A stretch of DNA of 50,594 nt from Irineochytrium annulatum (taxonomy: Eukaryota; Chytridiomycota; Chytridiomycetes; Chytridiales; Chytridiaceae). The DNA lies in assembly GCA_027600665.1 (NCBI GenBank), contig JADGJL010000060.1:1-50594 (forward strand), read 5' to 3'. The notes beneath the pieces are model-generated. The model saw only the letters and a list, made by a program, of their open reading frames with translations, searched no databases and was not told where the DNA came from. Positions 1 through 11,003 of the stretch are shown one piece after another (positions within the stretch are counted from its first letter, which is position 1; every line of letters begins with the position of its first letter). The position numbers and the translations under genes were made by a program.

Positions 1-934
1 CGCCCCCGCCGTCCCTGACCCGCCGGACGGCAACCCGCCGCTCGCCTCCAGTCTCGCCCTCGCCATCACGGGGTACTGCGATCTCGCAACGACCTCCTCC
101 AGTCCCATCCGCTTTTCGACCGAGTAAGGGTTTTCGACGTCCTCCCTCCTCTCGCCCGCCGCAATGCGGTCCTCCATCTCCAACTGTGCCTGCGCGTCCG
201 CGCGGGCCTTGGCCGCGATCCGAAGCCGTTCAATCTGGATTTGTCGCGCGCGCTCCTCAGTCAGCTCCTCCTTGCGGCGCGCCTGGTAGAAGTCGAAGAG
301 TGCGAGGTTGTAGGCAATGTGCAGAGGGTGGGAGCCGCCGTTGGGTGTGGTCATGCGGAGGGCGTTTTGAACGACGCTGTAAATAAGTAGGTGAGATGTG
401 CATATCAGGCAGTCTCAGCGAAAGGAAAGCAGCTTACGTCTCCCCACTCAAATCACCCCTCGGCACGCCCACGGTCTCCTCGCTCTCCACGAGGCTCACG
501 GGCCTCCTCAACTCGAATGGATGCGTCGAGTAAAACAACCTCCGCAGCGTATCCTCCGGGTACTCAATTTCCGGCGCCGACATGCAATACTGCGCCCTCG
601 GCCTGGGTCCCCTCCTCCCTCCGTCGACCATCGACCTCATCTGCGCGTCCGCGATCCGCTCGGCCTTCTCCCTCGCGCCAAAATGCCCGCAGTCCTCCGG
701 GATGACGTGATGCCGCGGCACGGGACCGGGAGGGTAGAGCGTGACGGCGTTGTACCATGCGGGCGGTGGCGGGAGACCGGGCGCCGTGGTGCCGGGACGG
801 GATCTGCGGGGCTGCTGGACTGCGGCGTTGAGGACGCGGCGATCGCGGTCATGGTTTCGCGTGAGTGCAAACACGTTGTTCTCCCAAACGCGCTTGGTCT
901 TCTTGCGGAGCATCGTCCGAAGCCGGGGCGCCAT
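1..934 (-). CDS. RSM25: Mitochondrial small-subunit ribosomal protein mS23 (Rsm25 type), 3' end cut by window
   Basis: Component of the mitochondrial ribosome small subunit. Exon 1 is 438..934 and exon 2 is 1..376, running off the left edge; the 61-bp intron has GTAAGC and TTTACAG ends and the frame joins cleanly. About 291 residues are visible. Recognition rests on the family landmarks PAWYNAV (about residues 58-64) and FYSTHPFELRRP (about 134-145) followed by an acidic turn, which match the fungal Rsm25/mS23 pattern as I remember it. The N-terminus (MAPRLRTMLRKKTKRVW) is basic, as expected for mitochondrial import. Exon 2 encodes a charged, probably helical tail rich in Glu, Arg and Ala. 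The ATG at 934 opens the frame. The gene is divergent from mL38, whose ATG is 117 bp away. The stop codon lies outside the window. Confidence 0.88.
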
Positions 935-1051
935 CGTAGATCGCGAAATGGTCGGAGAAAATTCAAATGGTGAAGTTGGTGTTCAAGCCGTCGCGCCAAG
1001 CCACCGACTGTTAGTATTCGGAGGAATAATAGCGTCAAAAAACAAAAAACG
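935..1051. promoter_or_regulatory. Shared divergent promoter region of two mitoribosomal genes
   Basis: These 117 bp separate the start codons of mS23 (-) and mL38 (+), so both 5' UTRs and any core promoters must lie here or inside the neighbouring coding sequence. I see no TATA box. The right half is A-rich, with an AAAAAACAAAAAA-like run just before the mL38 ATG. The regulatory role is inferred from position only. Confidence 0.5.
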
Positions 1052-3101
1052 ATGAGGCCGCGACCTCTCACCATCCCTGGCCCCGGGCCCCTCGCGACCT
1101 CATCGCTCCTCTTCGCCGTACCGCGTCCCCGCATCCGCCATGGTTCGCGCTGCCTCGCGGCCGGCCCCTCAGGCCTGCGGTCGCGAACCTATGTCTCCAT
1201 CCACGCAATCGACCGCTTACCCGCTGACGATGTCTACGTCCCCCCACCACGTAACACCCTCCGCGCCTACGACCTCGCGCTCGATCTCCTTGCCGCGGAA
1301 CGCGATCGCCTCTCACGCGAGATTGCGGATGTTGAATCCCAAGTCGCCAAGTCCCCCAACAATCGCAGTCTGCTGCACAAGCTCGACGGCCTCCGCATTG
1401 AGCTCGGCGTGAGCCAGATGTCAAATCACCACGCTTTCAGCACGGGTGCCGCGGATCCGGTCCGCGATGCCAAAATGGAGGATCGCGTCGTGTTTGAGGA
1501 GATGAGGATACAGAGGTTCAAGCAGTTTAACATGCCGAGAATCTTGAAGCATGCCGAGAGGTTGAGGATTTTTACGGACGCGTTTCCGGGCATGCCAGTC
1601 AAGGGTCGGGAGAGGCTCATGGCGCATGTTGGGCTCAACTTTCCCAATACGAAGTGGGAACAGTGTTATGGACATTCCGTGCCTGCGAACTGGGTATGAA
1701 AATAATGCATCGTACTCTCGTTTTACCACATAGCTAACCTAATTGTTGCGCATATAGGCCCTCTACTCCCCCGAAATCACAATCTCCGTCAACACCCTCC
1801 GCCCTCAACCCCACCTCTACACCCTCCTCCTCACCGACCTCGACCGCCCGAACCCGAATACGCGCAACTACGAGGAATGGGCCCACTGGCTCATAACAGA
1901 CATCCCCGTCACATCCCACCTCGTTATTCCCGGCGGCTCCTCCCCTTACCTAGCCCCCGCACCCGTGCCGCCGTTTAACCCGCAAACGGATCACCCAGGC
2001 GCATATCACCCGTCCAAGCCCGAAGTTGAGCCGAAGATACCGGGGAAGGTGGTGCTACCGTGGGTTCCGCCGCATCCGGCGAACAGCAACCCGAGGAAGG
2101 CGCATCGGTATTTGATGACGCTCTTCAGGCAGAAGGGGCCGATTGAGGTCGATATTGGGGAGGCGAGGGAGCAGGGCGAGGCGTTGATGAAGAAGGCGAT
2201 GGAGACAAAAAAGCCGCATGAGCGTGTGGCGTACGGGGAGGGGGAGAAGAAGATTGGGTTGTTGGAGAGGTGGGTGGTTTTGAATAAGAGTTGGGTTGGT
2301 GATGTGATCCTGATCCCGGCATCTTTCATTTAGGGGCTTCTTCCCGACGTGGGGTTTCAAGGAGAAGTACGGGCTCGAGGTCGCGGGCATGGCCTTCTTC
2401 ATCTCGACCTGGAATGTCCACACGTCGAACGTTTACACAAGGCTTGGTAAGCTTGCCTGTCCGTTCTTGTCGTGCCTGCGGTTTGAAGCGTGTGATGATT
2501 TGAAAATGGGAATCTCTCTGAGAATTGCGTGCGGAGAAACCTTTCTGTTCAATTACGAACACCTGATGCTTCTATCTCCCTTCAATGCGCTTCGACACCC
2601 TTCCCGTTTCAATCCTCCACTCCACCATTTGACCCTTTTCCGTTAGGTATCCACGAGCCCGTCTACGGCTCCCTCGCGGCCCGCAACACCGCGCGCCAGA
2701 TTAACGAGTTTAAGGCATCGACCACTATCGCCTCCCGTCTCAGCACTGACGCCCTTGCGTCTATGTCGCCGCGTCAGCTTCGGGCCCTAAACTTTGGCAA
2801 GACCCCGCGTCCCCAAAGCATCGAGCTTCCCACGCGCGCGTCCATGAAGCTCATTAAGATGAAGAAGGATGACGCCGAGCTTGCCGTGGAACTTGCGAAG
2901 AAGCGGGCCGAAAAGGGGAAGAGTGTTAAGAAGGTGGCAGGGGAGGTAAAGGGAGGAGGGAGAAGGAGGAAGCTGGCGAGAATCACGACGACTGGCGCTG
3001 TCGGCATCGTGAGGAGCAAGGAGGGGGATGTTGCCGGGGACGGGGAGGGGGTTATTACGCGGAGGGTGTTGAGGAAACGATGGAGGTACAAAAATGTCTG
3101 A
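1052..3101 (+). CDS. MRPL35: Mitochondrial large-subunit ribosomal protein mL38 (MRPL35 type, PEBP fold)
   Basis: Structural protein of the mitochondrial ribosome large subunit. Four exons: 1052..1693, 1758..2269, 2334..2446 and 2647..3101, giving 573 residues. The N-terminus is Arg-rich and lacks acidic residues for about 50 positions, as in a mitochondrial presequence. The middle carries a phosphatidylethanolamine-binding-protein-like domain: LYTLLLTDLDRPN, then HRYLMTLFRQ (about residues 330-339), then FFPTWGF and a VAGMAFF...YTRLGIHEPVYG-like stretch, which are the usual mL38 landmarks. The last exon adds a strongly basic tail (KKRAEKGKSVKK ... KRWRYKNV), making the protein longer than the roughly 370 residues I recall for yeast Mrpl35. 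Introns are 64-200 bp with good GT-AG ends. The start at 1052 is the first ATG of the open frame. It is divergent from mS23. Confidence 0.9.
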
Positions 3102-3763
3102 GGGGGTGAGATGGTGGGGCTATGGTGGGTATACCGATGATATAATACATGTCATGATCTTCCTATTTTGCATTCTGGATTAAGGATTCAGGTGATGGCC
3201 TTGTCTCGTTCTAATGCGAAATACCACTTCATCGGCATTTATATTTTTGGTGAAACGATATTACTGTATTTGATAATGATGGAGTCAAACTAATGGAATA
3301 ATGTAAAAACCTTACGGAATAAATACATTGAGATAAGGGCTTACAACAAGAACTCCCTCCAGCGCAACGCCGTCTTCATCCTCCGTCACCTCGAATATAT
3401 ATCAGAAGGTAGTTAATGAAGAGATTAATGGACGTAAGTCGGCTTTTAAAGCGGCAGGGGGAGGCAGGGAAGAAGGCGAAAGGCAGAATAATCGATCAAC
3501 AAAACGCGAGCCAGAAACCAGCTGGATCGCACCTCCGATATTAAAGGCCGATTGAAATTGAAATCAAAGATATTACAAACAAAAGCCGGTGATTGATGAT
3601 ATACCGTACCCCCACCTTCGAACTCTACCACGTCTCTCCTCCTCTTGTCCCGCCGTTCTCCTCTCTCTCCACGAATTGCTTAATGGATTCACACACGGGC
3701 CTTCGCCCTTCTCGTCCTCATCCCCCTTCTCGCGTTTTTTCGCTCTCTCGGTCTCGTCCTAAA
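3102..3763. other. Convergent intergenic region (3' ends of mL38 and Rheb genes)
   Basis: Holds the two facing 3' UTRs. AT-rich from about 3120 to 3350, with an AATAAA-like signal at about 3317. No supported gene. Confidence 0.5.
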
Positions 3764-4676
3764 TCATAAAATCATACACCCACCCTCGCTCTTCTTCTCC
3801 TCCCCCTCCCCGCTCGCCTTCTCAATCTGCATAAGCGTCAGCTCGAAGATCTTTGCGACGTTCGTCCCCTCCTTCGCGCTCGTCTCCAAGAAACTCGCCC
3901 CCCACTCGCTCGCCAACTTCCTCCCTTCCTCCTCGCCCACATGCCTCTGCCCTCCCCCTGCCAAGTCGGCCTTGTTGCCGACGAGCACGATGGGGATCCA
4001 TTCCACGCCGGCGAGGTTCAGGATCTTGTCCCGGATGATCGAGGTCATGTCGAAGGAGGATCGGGAGGCGATGGAGTAGACCAGAACGTAGCCGTGGATC
4101 CCCAGGGCGTGGCGGGAGTTGAGGATGGAGAATTCGTCCTGTGGGTAGAGGTTGTTCAGTTCGTGTAGAATGGCGATTTGAAGAGTGCTTTTTATATACC
4201 TGACCGGCTGTGTCGATGATCTCCGCGGCGTAGTCCTGATTCCGGTGGCGGACGAGCTTCGTAAAGGTGTTCTCGATGGTAGGGTAGTACGTCTCGGAGA
4301 AGTGGGACTCAACGAACTGGATGACGAGGGATGACTTTTGGGAAATAGGATTAGGAATGGCCATCGACGATGAACAGTTTGGGACAAGCAACGTGAAACT
4401 GAAAGGAAAGGGAAAGCTGACGGAAGCTCGCATGCAATCGATTCGTATCTTCACGGGCGCGGATCATCAAGCCGAATCCTTCAACAGCCATCAACATCGT
4501 CTTCGTTATCAACCTCAGCCCGCCACCAATCCCCGACCCCGTTGTCCACCGTTTCCCCAACCACCACCACCACCCCCCCCCCGCAACCTCTTGCCGATCC
4601 AACGGAAGAAGCTCACCTTCCCGACGGCCCTCGAGCCCAGGACGGCGATCTTGCGGACTTTAGGCGGGTTCGACAT
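3764..4676 (-). CDS. RHB1: Rheb family small GTPase
   Basis: Ras-superfamily switch that in other eukaryotes activates TORC1 at endomembranes. Exons 4617..4676, 4200..4334 and 3764..4138 encode 189 residues, close to the 184 of human Rheb. The P-loop is GSRAVGKSS; Arg sits where Ras has Gly12, as Rheb does. The effector region YYPTIENTFTK matches the Rheb form (YDPTIENTFTK) except for one residue. DTAGQ keeps the catalytic Gln, and NKAD and ETSAK are the guanine-specificity motifs. The protein ends in CMIL, a CAAX box whose last Leu predicts geranylgeranylation. Intron 1 (282 bp) splits the P-loop and contains a CCA/poly-C tract; intron 2 is 61 bp. The family call is firm; the link to TORC1 is by family knowledge. 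Confidence 0.93.
4559..4582. repeat. CCA repeat plus C-run in Rheb intron 1
   Basis: CCA trinucleotides followed by about ten C residues, inside the intron of the Rheb gene. Simple-sequence DNA with no evident function. Confidence 0.7.
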
Positions 4677-5344
4677 CGAGACGGATGGTTGATGCGGCTG
4701 GAGAGGTGTGGGGCGGGCTGCCTTGGCTAAAGCGCACAAAGTTTTCGTTTGACGACCAGCAATATGGGCTTCACCACAGCGATGCCCAGCGAAAACCTGA
4801 CCTCTCCATTTTGGTCGACAACGTAGCGCCGGTCGTCTGGACTTTAACATTCCTCTGGGCTACTTCCTGCGGGGCCATCATCACAATACTCATCCATCCC
4901 CTGACACCGGGGCGACCCCTTCGCCCACCCCCATCTCCCCGACTAAGGGGCAATGGCGGCGCGAGGAGCAGCGGGCGATGCGGCGGTCTCTGCAGGCGCC
5001 TCGCGGGAGGATGTGGAGTTGTGGCGGCATTCACCCTTCATCGTGTGCCTTAGGCTCTCCTTGCATTTTAGTAATAAGTCTCAACTCTTAGTATGCAATC
5101 ATCAATATAACTAACAGTACCTGACCACGATATTAGGTATCTCGTGATCATGAGCCAGAGCAACGCGTGACAGTGACGTGTAACGATTTATTGAACAATG
5201 CTAGTGATCCCCGTCCATTCGCTTCTATCCTGAATATATGCTACCACGCTACTGGTCCCCCCTTCACCCATTTCTACATCCACCCCATGTATCCCACAAT
5301 CCCAGCACTAATCTAGAATGTATAATGTGCACCTCAAGAATGTC
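4677..5344. other. Intergenic region between Rheb and DNAAF6 genes
   Basis: Holds the 5' side of the Rheb gene and the 3' side of DNAAF6. Short open frames occur on both strands at 4685-5053, one with a hydrophobic stretch, but none has recognisable similarity or a convincing exon model. I annotate no gene here. Confidence 0.4.
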
Positions 5345-6165
5345 CTAAAAAATATCCTTTCGAATTGGGGCGACGACGACCAGCTCCTGCTTCTCCGGAT
5401 TCCACTTCGCTGTGCCGTTGGCGTCGTCGACCGGTTTCGGGAAAGGCATGACGAGTTTGCTAGGCACTTTATCAGCAACTGCAAGTTGCTTTCCACTCAA
5501 CAAAACGAGTGACTTCAAACAGGAACTCAAAGGAGAACGCGGAGAACGCGCAAACACGCAATACTCACAACTGCGGGCATCGCACATCCAACACATCCGC
5601 CGTGCAGTCGATCACAATGTCCCCAAACCTCACCCCGGGCAGCTTCACCGTCACGACCACCTCATCAGCATGACTGGCACTCGGCTTCTTCTCCCCCATC
5701 CCCAGGTAAATGTCCTCGCTCGACACGTTCTGCCGGTACCGCACCTCGTGCTCCGGCCTCCTCCTCCCATCATCCTCCGTGGAGAAGCCCGAGGACGACG
5801 TCATGGCCTCGTCGGCGTCCCAGATGTCCGGACGGGAGGAGACGGCCGTGGGCGGCGGTGCGCGGGTGGGCAGGGAGGCGGAGGCGGCGGCTTTGGCGCG
5901 GAGCTGGGATTTGAGAAGGGCGGCGGACGATTGAGGGGCGGATGTGGATGAAGAGGTGAGGTGGGCGCCGATGCCGCCAGGTGTTAGGGAGGGCGGTTCG
6001 CGGTATTTCTGCATGATGGGTTTTAGAGAGCGAGGAACGGAACGACGGACCGGACGGCAAGAAAGGGCGTCGCAAACTCACGGGGAGGGCGGCCTGCAGG
6101 GGCGCCTCTTCGGCATCGAGGCCGCTGGAGAGGATCGTGGCGAGGCTGCGGAGGTCCATGCTCAT
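5345..6165 (-). CDS. DNAAF6: Dynein axonemal assembly factor 6 (PIH1D3-like)
   Basis: Cytoplasmic co-chaperone needed to pre-assemble axonemal dynein arms before import into cilia and flagella. Exons 6082..6165, 5569..6008 and 5345..5459 encode 212 residues, similar in size to human PIH1D3 (214). The C-terminal half is a PIH/CS-like beta-sandwich: YRQNVSSEDIYLGMG, then VVTVKLPGV, then VLDVRCPQF joined across intron 2 to KLVMPFPKPVD and NGTAKWN. These match the DNAAF6 signature as I remember it (EDIYLG, VKLPG, LDVRTP, LPFPKPVD). The frame joins only with donor GTGAGT after TT and acceptor CCTAG at 5460-5461, which restores CPQFKLVMPFP. The N-terminal half is low complexity (Ser/Ala/Pro). The start at 6165 is the first of two nearby in-frame ATGs (6165, 6159); longer in-frame starts exist upstream but look like UTR. 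Confidence 0.88.
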
Positions 6166-6676
6166 CGCTCCTGCTCCTGCTGCGACCGGCGGGGCTTTAA
6201 TTGTGTTCTTGCTCGTAATTGACGAATACATGACGCGAGTCGCCCTCCAACTCACACGCTAACGCTTCAGGACCGGCGCCCGTACGCGAGTTCAAAGCCA
6301 ACTGCCATCTGCGTCGTGATAATCACGGTCGGCGAGACGAAGGTGGTCGCGATGTTGCCTGCTCAGACTAAGCGTTCGCGACGAGGCCGCGACGATGCAC
6401 GCGGCTACTATGACCGGGCCGCTTTAGTCGGCAGGCGCGCGTTGATGGTAAGTCGACTGAGTCGTATTTTCGTGCACGTCCCAATACAGGATGAAAAATT
6501 ACAGTGAGCGACTAATATTCAAAAATTACATTAACAAATACAACTACTGTTCGATCATCCATACAACACGCATGATTTATATGCCGTGCCAGCCCTGACC
6601 CAGCCAACAGGTGACCGCATCCGGTGAAATGCCCAACACAACCACCATTTGGAATTATAGCAAATGGTGAAGCATC
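6166..6676. other. Intergenic region upstream of DNAAF6
   Basis: 5' flank of DNAAF6 and 3' flank of the hydrolase gene. The right part (about 6500-6700) is AT-rich. A 63-codon plus-strand frame at 6316-6507 has no features of a gene. Nothing else supported. Confidence 0.4.
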
Positions 6677-9600
6677 TCATTTGAGAATACCGCATCGGTT
6701 GTCGTAGTTCCACCTAGATTGCATGTCACATTTAGTCAACAACGCCTGGTACACGGAAGTCCTGTTATTAAATGTAATGTACCAACCTGTTGTTCCAGTA
6801 CCCGGCCGCAAATACCCCGCCGCCCCCTTTCGTCCCGGCTCCGCCGTACGGTGACCCGTCGCCCGCCGTCCACCCTGTCGCCGGGTCTCCGTACTCGTCG
6901 CCCACGACCATATAATCCGGGACCTACAGGTTTAAGGATTTATTAATGGACGCATTTTCAAGCAAAAGGAAGTTGAACACACCATCAGCCCAGTCCGGAA
7001 AGGCACCGTCCAGACGGCCCGCAAAAACCCAAGTTCATCCGTGCCGGCCAGAAAGAGGCCCATAAGCGTGCGGGTCGGCGAGGGTGCGAGGAATATGATT
7101 CCTACGAGTAAGTTAGACGAGCCTAAAGGAACCCTCAAGCTTAGAACTCACCTGTCCCCGGCGCCTCATACTTCCGCTTGTCGATCTTGATGCCGCCGGA
7201 TTCCGTAAACTCAACTGAGGACATTCAACCGTCAGTGTTTAAATATACTCCTCCCAATAACTAGCCCGCAGCTGCTTACCCATCATCGCATTCCCCTCAT
7301 CCGCCCTCCTGGCAGTGAACTTGTTATCCCTCGGCCCTCCTAGCACCATCATGTGATACTTCGCCGCGAGCCCATCCCTGACGTCCACGTCCCGGATAAT
7401 CCTCGTCCCTCCCCGCCCAAACATATACCAAGACGTCGCGAGCTGTTGTGCCGCACGCCGGTAGACCGCGATATCAATCACGGTTGGCCGCGAGGGGATC
7501 ACGATCACGAACGAGTGCGTCAAAATCTGCGCGGCCGGGCCGTAGGTGGAGGAGTAGCGCTCCTCGCTGATCCATAGGAGGTCGGTGGCCACCTTCCAAT
7601 ACGTCTCCCCTTCCTCCCTGAGGTACGTCGGTCCAATCTTTGGCGTCTCCGCGAAGTCGGTGCCGTCGATCGACCAGGTGTCGATCTTGACCTCGTTCTT
7701 CCGGCTAAAGAACCCGAAGCGTCTCACGTTTGTCGTGTTCAGTATCCAATGTGTCCCGATCTGGTGCACACGGATCGTCGCGAGTCTGTTGCAAAGTTGA
7801 ATCAACCACAGGATGCGATGCAATAAGAGAGTAACACACACCTGTAAGGCACCTCTAGCTGCAAAATTCTAATCCCCCCTTTGCTTCCCGTTGACGCTGG
7901 GTTTAATGTGCTGAGTGTGAACGCCTCCGGGATCTTGGGGTGCGGGAGGCCCGGGTTTAAATTAGGGTCAAGGTGACGGTCGAGAAACTCTTGTAGGATG
8001 TCGTCACCGACTACGCCTTCGAACCAGTGGCCCTGACCGGGGACCTCGGAGATGCTAAAAGCGTACAGTCAGTTTGCGAAGATTGATGCCGAACCGTGCT
8101 TACTTGACAGAGACCGGATTCCGGTTCCACTCATTCACGAGGCGGACAAGCCGGCGCGTGTTCAAAGGCGGAACGTTGTCGTCGTTCCCGCCCGTACGAG
8201 CCATGATAGGGACACCGGCCATATTCGCAGCGTAAAGATCGACATCGTTCTCTGCAATCGACGACTCCATGATCCCGCGGAACATAGGGTCGGCGTAAGC
8301 GTCGCCGACCCTCATGTAGTACGGCGTGTAGAATTGAATCTTCATGTAGCCTGACGCTGGGATCGCAGCGAGGGCCCGGTCTGGGTGGTGGCTGATCAAC
8401 CACCACGCGCCCTGCCCGCCGTTGCTGTGGCCTATCATAAAATCGTAATGATCAGAAGGAAATACAATAAGTAAGGAGCCAGAGGTGCTGACCTGTATAG
8501 ACAAGCTTCTCCAAATCGATCGCAAGCTCGTACTTCAAATTCTCGGGCACGCCGTGAAGATGCTGGAGAGCGATGAGAGCCTGCTCGACGTTCTCGTGCG
8601 AGGGACCATGCCAGTCGAAGCCCCTGCATTATAGTGATTTAGATCAAAGAAATTAAACTCAACATGAACGATCTATACGCACCACGGAGTCCGGCCCGTC
8701 GGGAACAGAAGCTATAAAGGATATTGAGCATATTGACATTGTAGCAGCGGTGGGGCGCGCTTACCCAAGAGTACTCCTGCTGCCGGTACGCCTGCGTCCA
8801 AAACGGCGAGGAGGCTTCCACCCCAGCCCTAATAAAGCGCACGAAGTCAGCAATCATAGCATATTAAGTAATTATGCAAAAACCTACCCATGCAACGCTA
8901 AAACAACCGGGCACCTCGTCTCGCTCGTCCTACACCCCTTCTTCGGCGGCCTCGCCATAGCGTACTGCACGCTCCCGTCGTAATCCACAAACGTGATCTT
9001 GTACTCCTGCCCCCACTCCCTGCGATCCAGATAATACCTCCCGGCCGCTACTGTGAAGGACTCGTCCGTATCGAGGTCCGTGACGAGCAGGTCGAGGTCG
9101 ACGTACTCAGGTGGGGTCGCGTCGGGAGGGTCGACGTAGAGCTCCACGGGGAGGGGGAAGACTTGGCCGGGGGCGAGCTTGAAGGTGAAGATGATGGAGA
9201 TGTTGGCGATCATCTATGGATAGGTTGTTAGCGGTAGTAGAAAGAACGGGAGAGGCGTACCTGCGTGTTGTCAGGGGATTTGGCAATCACGTCCATAATT
9301 TGGACCCAGCCGCTCTCGGATTGCTCGCCGTAGGACGTCATAACGTCGACTGCGGCCTCGACCTTCGCCGTCCCATCCTCCCGACGCTTCCCTTCCTTCT
9401 GCTCCTCGTCCGCGTCGTCCGCCTCCTTCCCCTCATTCTGCCCCTCCTCTCCGTCCCCTTCACCATCGCCATCGTGCACACCCTTCGGCGGCAACGCCTG
9501 ACCCGTCACATTCGCGTTCATGACCGTGACGGACAAGTAGTGAGTGACGAGCTTCCCGTCCATGACCTCGGGCACTACGGCGTCATCCGGGAAAACGAGA

Positions 9601-10711
9601 ACGCCGCGCGAGGGGCCCGACATATCGACAGGCTGGAAGGAGCCCGTAAAGAGGACTTTAGGGGGCAGGGCTCTATAGGAAGACAAACGAGGTCAGAACA
9701 AAAAGGATTTTAGGGTTGAGGTCAGTGGACAGCAAATGCCATGTCACCCTGCATGTATCGCAAAGTAACTGTCCCATGCCCCAAGCTAATTTTCCACTCC
9801 TTACCACCGCTCGACAAATCGCCACACTCACCCACCAAACAGCCTAACATCCATCATCGCGCACACATACACCCTATGATCCCCCTCGTCGAGCCAAACC
9901 GCATTCCGACCAGAATGCGCGTACCCATACACATTCCCAATGAAGGCCCTGTTGTCAATCTTGAACGACACCACATGGTCGAACCCGATCGAGTATATCC
10001 CCGTCCGAGCAACGCGGAACGTGCCGCGGAAGTACGTCGCGTGGTGCAGCGACGTCCACCCGAAGGGGTCTTGGTTGAACTCCCACCGGACGTTCGGGTA
10101 GAGCACGGGCCCGACGGTCTGGTCCGTATTGGTCGCGATGGTGGTCCAGCCGACGTAGCCGCCGTCGGCGAGCTCGGAGGGGTAACGGTCCGTGGTGGAG
10201 AAGGGGATAGCCTCGAACCCACCTAGTTGACAATATTCAAGTCAGCCTCCGTCCATCGCGGCCCACGAAGGGTGCGAAGCTCACCGTATGCGCTCAGAGG
10301 GTCCGTGCCGAGCTCTCGCGCGCCAATGGCGAACGGGCCGAGGACCTGGTTAAGTGGTCAGCATGCATGGTGCCACGATCGAGCTTCTCTCTCACCTCCC
10401 ACACCGGCGGCAGTTTCGGCACGCCGTCGTCACCGTCCGCCGCGGGATACTGCGCCGACTCCGACTCCATCATGATGGGCTGCTGTTGCTCTGCCGACGC
10501 CACGGCCCGGTCCTGCTCAAGTCGGGGTCAATGCATGCAGGCATACTCTGATGCTCTCCACATCCCGAAAGGTACGACAACGTACGATGAGCGGGACCAG
10601 CATGAGCAGCGCCACGGCGGCGGCTGCGGCGGACGTTGACCGCGGGATGAGCCGGCCGCATCGAGGAGGGCGCGATCTGTCGCATTGGCTCAACCTCATC
10701 ATTTGACGCAT
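6677..10711 (-). CDS. Membrane-anchored or secreted alpha/beta-hydrolase, multi-domain
   Basis: Probable extracytoplasmic serine esterase or peptidase; the substrate is unknown. Sixteen exons give 1,019 residues: 10586..10711, 10396..10512, 10285..10345, 9832..10222, 9261..9672, 8888..9213, 8765..8828, 8683..8711, 8493..8623, 8104..8431, 7842..8054, 7280..7785, 7152..7214, 6983..7101, 6787..6923 and 6677..6713. Residues about 27-42 are hydrophobic after a basic start (signal anchor or signal peptide). A beta-rich N-terminal region follows, with RGTFRVARTGIYSIGFD resembling a PA14-like sensor. The hydrolase core has LALHG, the nucleophile elbow GHSNGGQG (Ser555), an acid in GGNDDNVPP (Asp636/637) and His671 in GQGHWF, a complete triad. 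A C-terminal region of about 330 residues is unrecognised. An acidic linker rich in Asp, Glu, Gly and Lys lies near residues 310-345. The last 37-bp exon is the least certain part. Confidence 0.8.
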
Positions 10712-11003
10712 GGACTGTCATAAGGTGGGTTCGCGATATATCGACCGCTAAACTATCTTGTTGCTTTTTCCCGGCATTTTATTCTATTTTGCGAGGAAAA
10801 CCGCGTACTTGGGAGCAACTCGGCCGCGCCGCGTACTCACCCAAAAGCTCTCGACGAGCTTCAGCCAGGCTGGTAAGCCCAGCTAGTGCAATTATAATAA
10901 CGTCATGAACGCGGCAGGGGTGAAGATGAATATGGAGTTGTCGTCGTTTACGGTATGCATATGTGATCTAGAGCTAAGCGAACTTTATCGTCGAGTGGCA
11001 GTT

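Noticed and set aside
4685..5053. Plus-strand frame with a hydrophobic stretch (VWTLTFLWATSCGAIITILI)
   Set aside because: No recognisable protein, no consistent exon model, and it overlaps the 5' side of the Rheb gene; probably chance.
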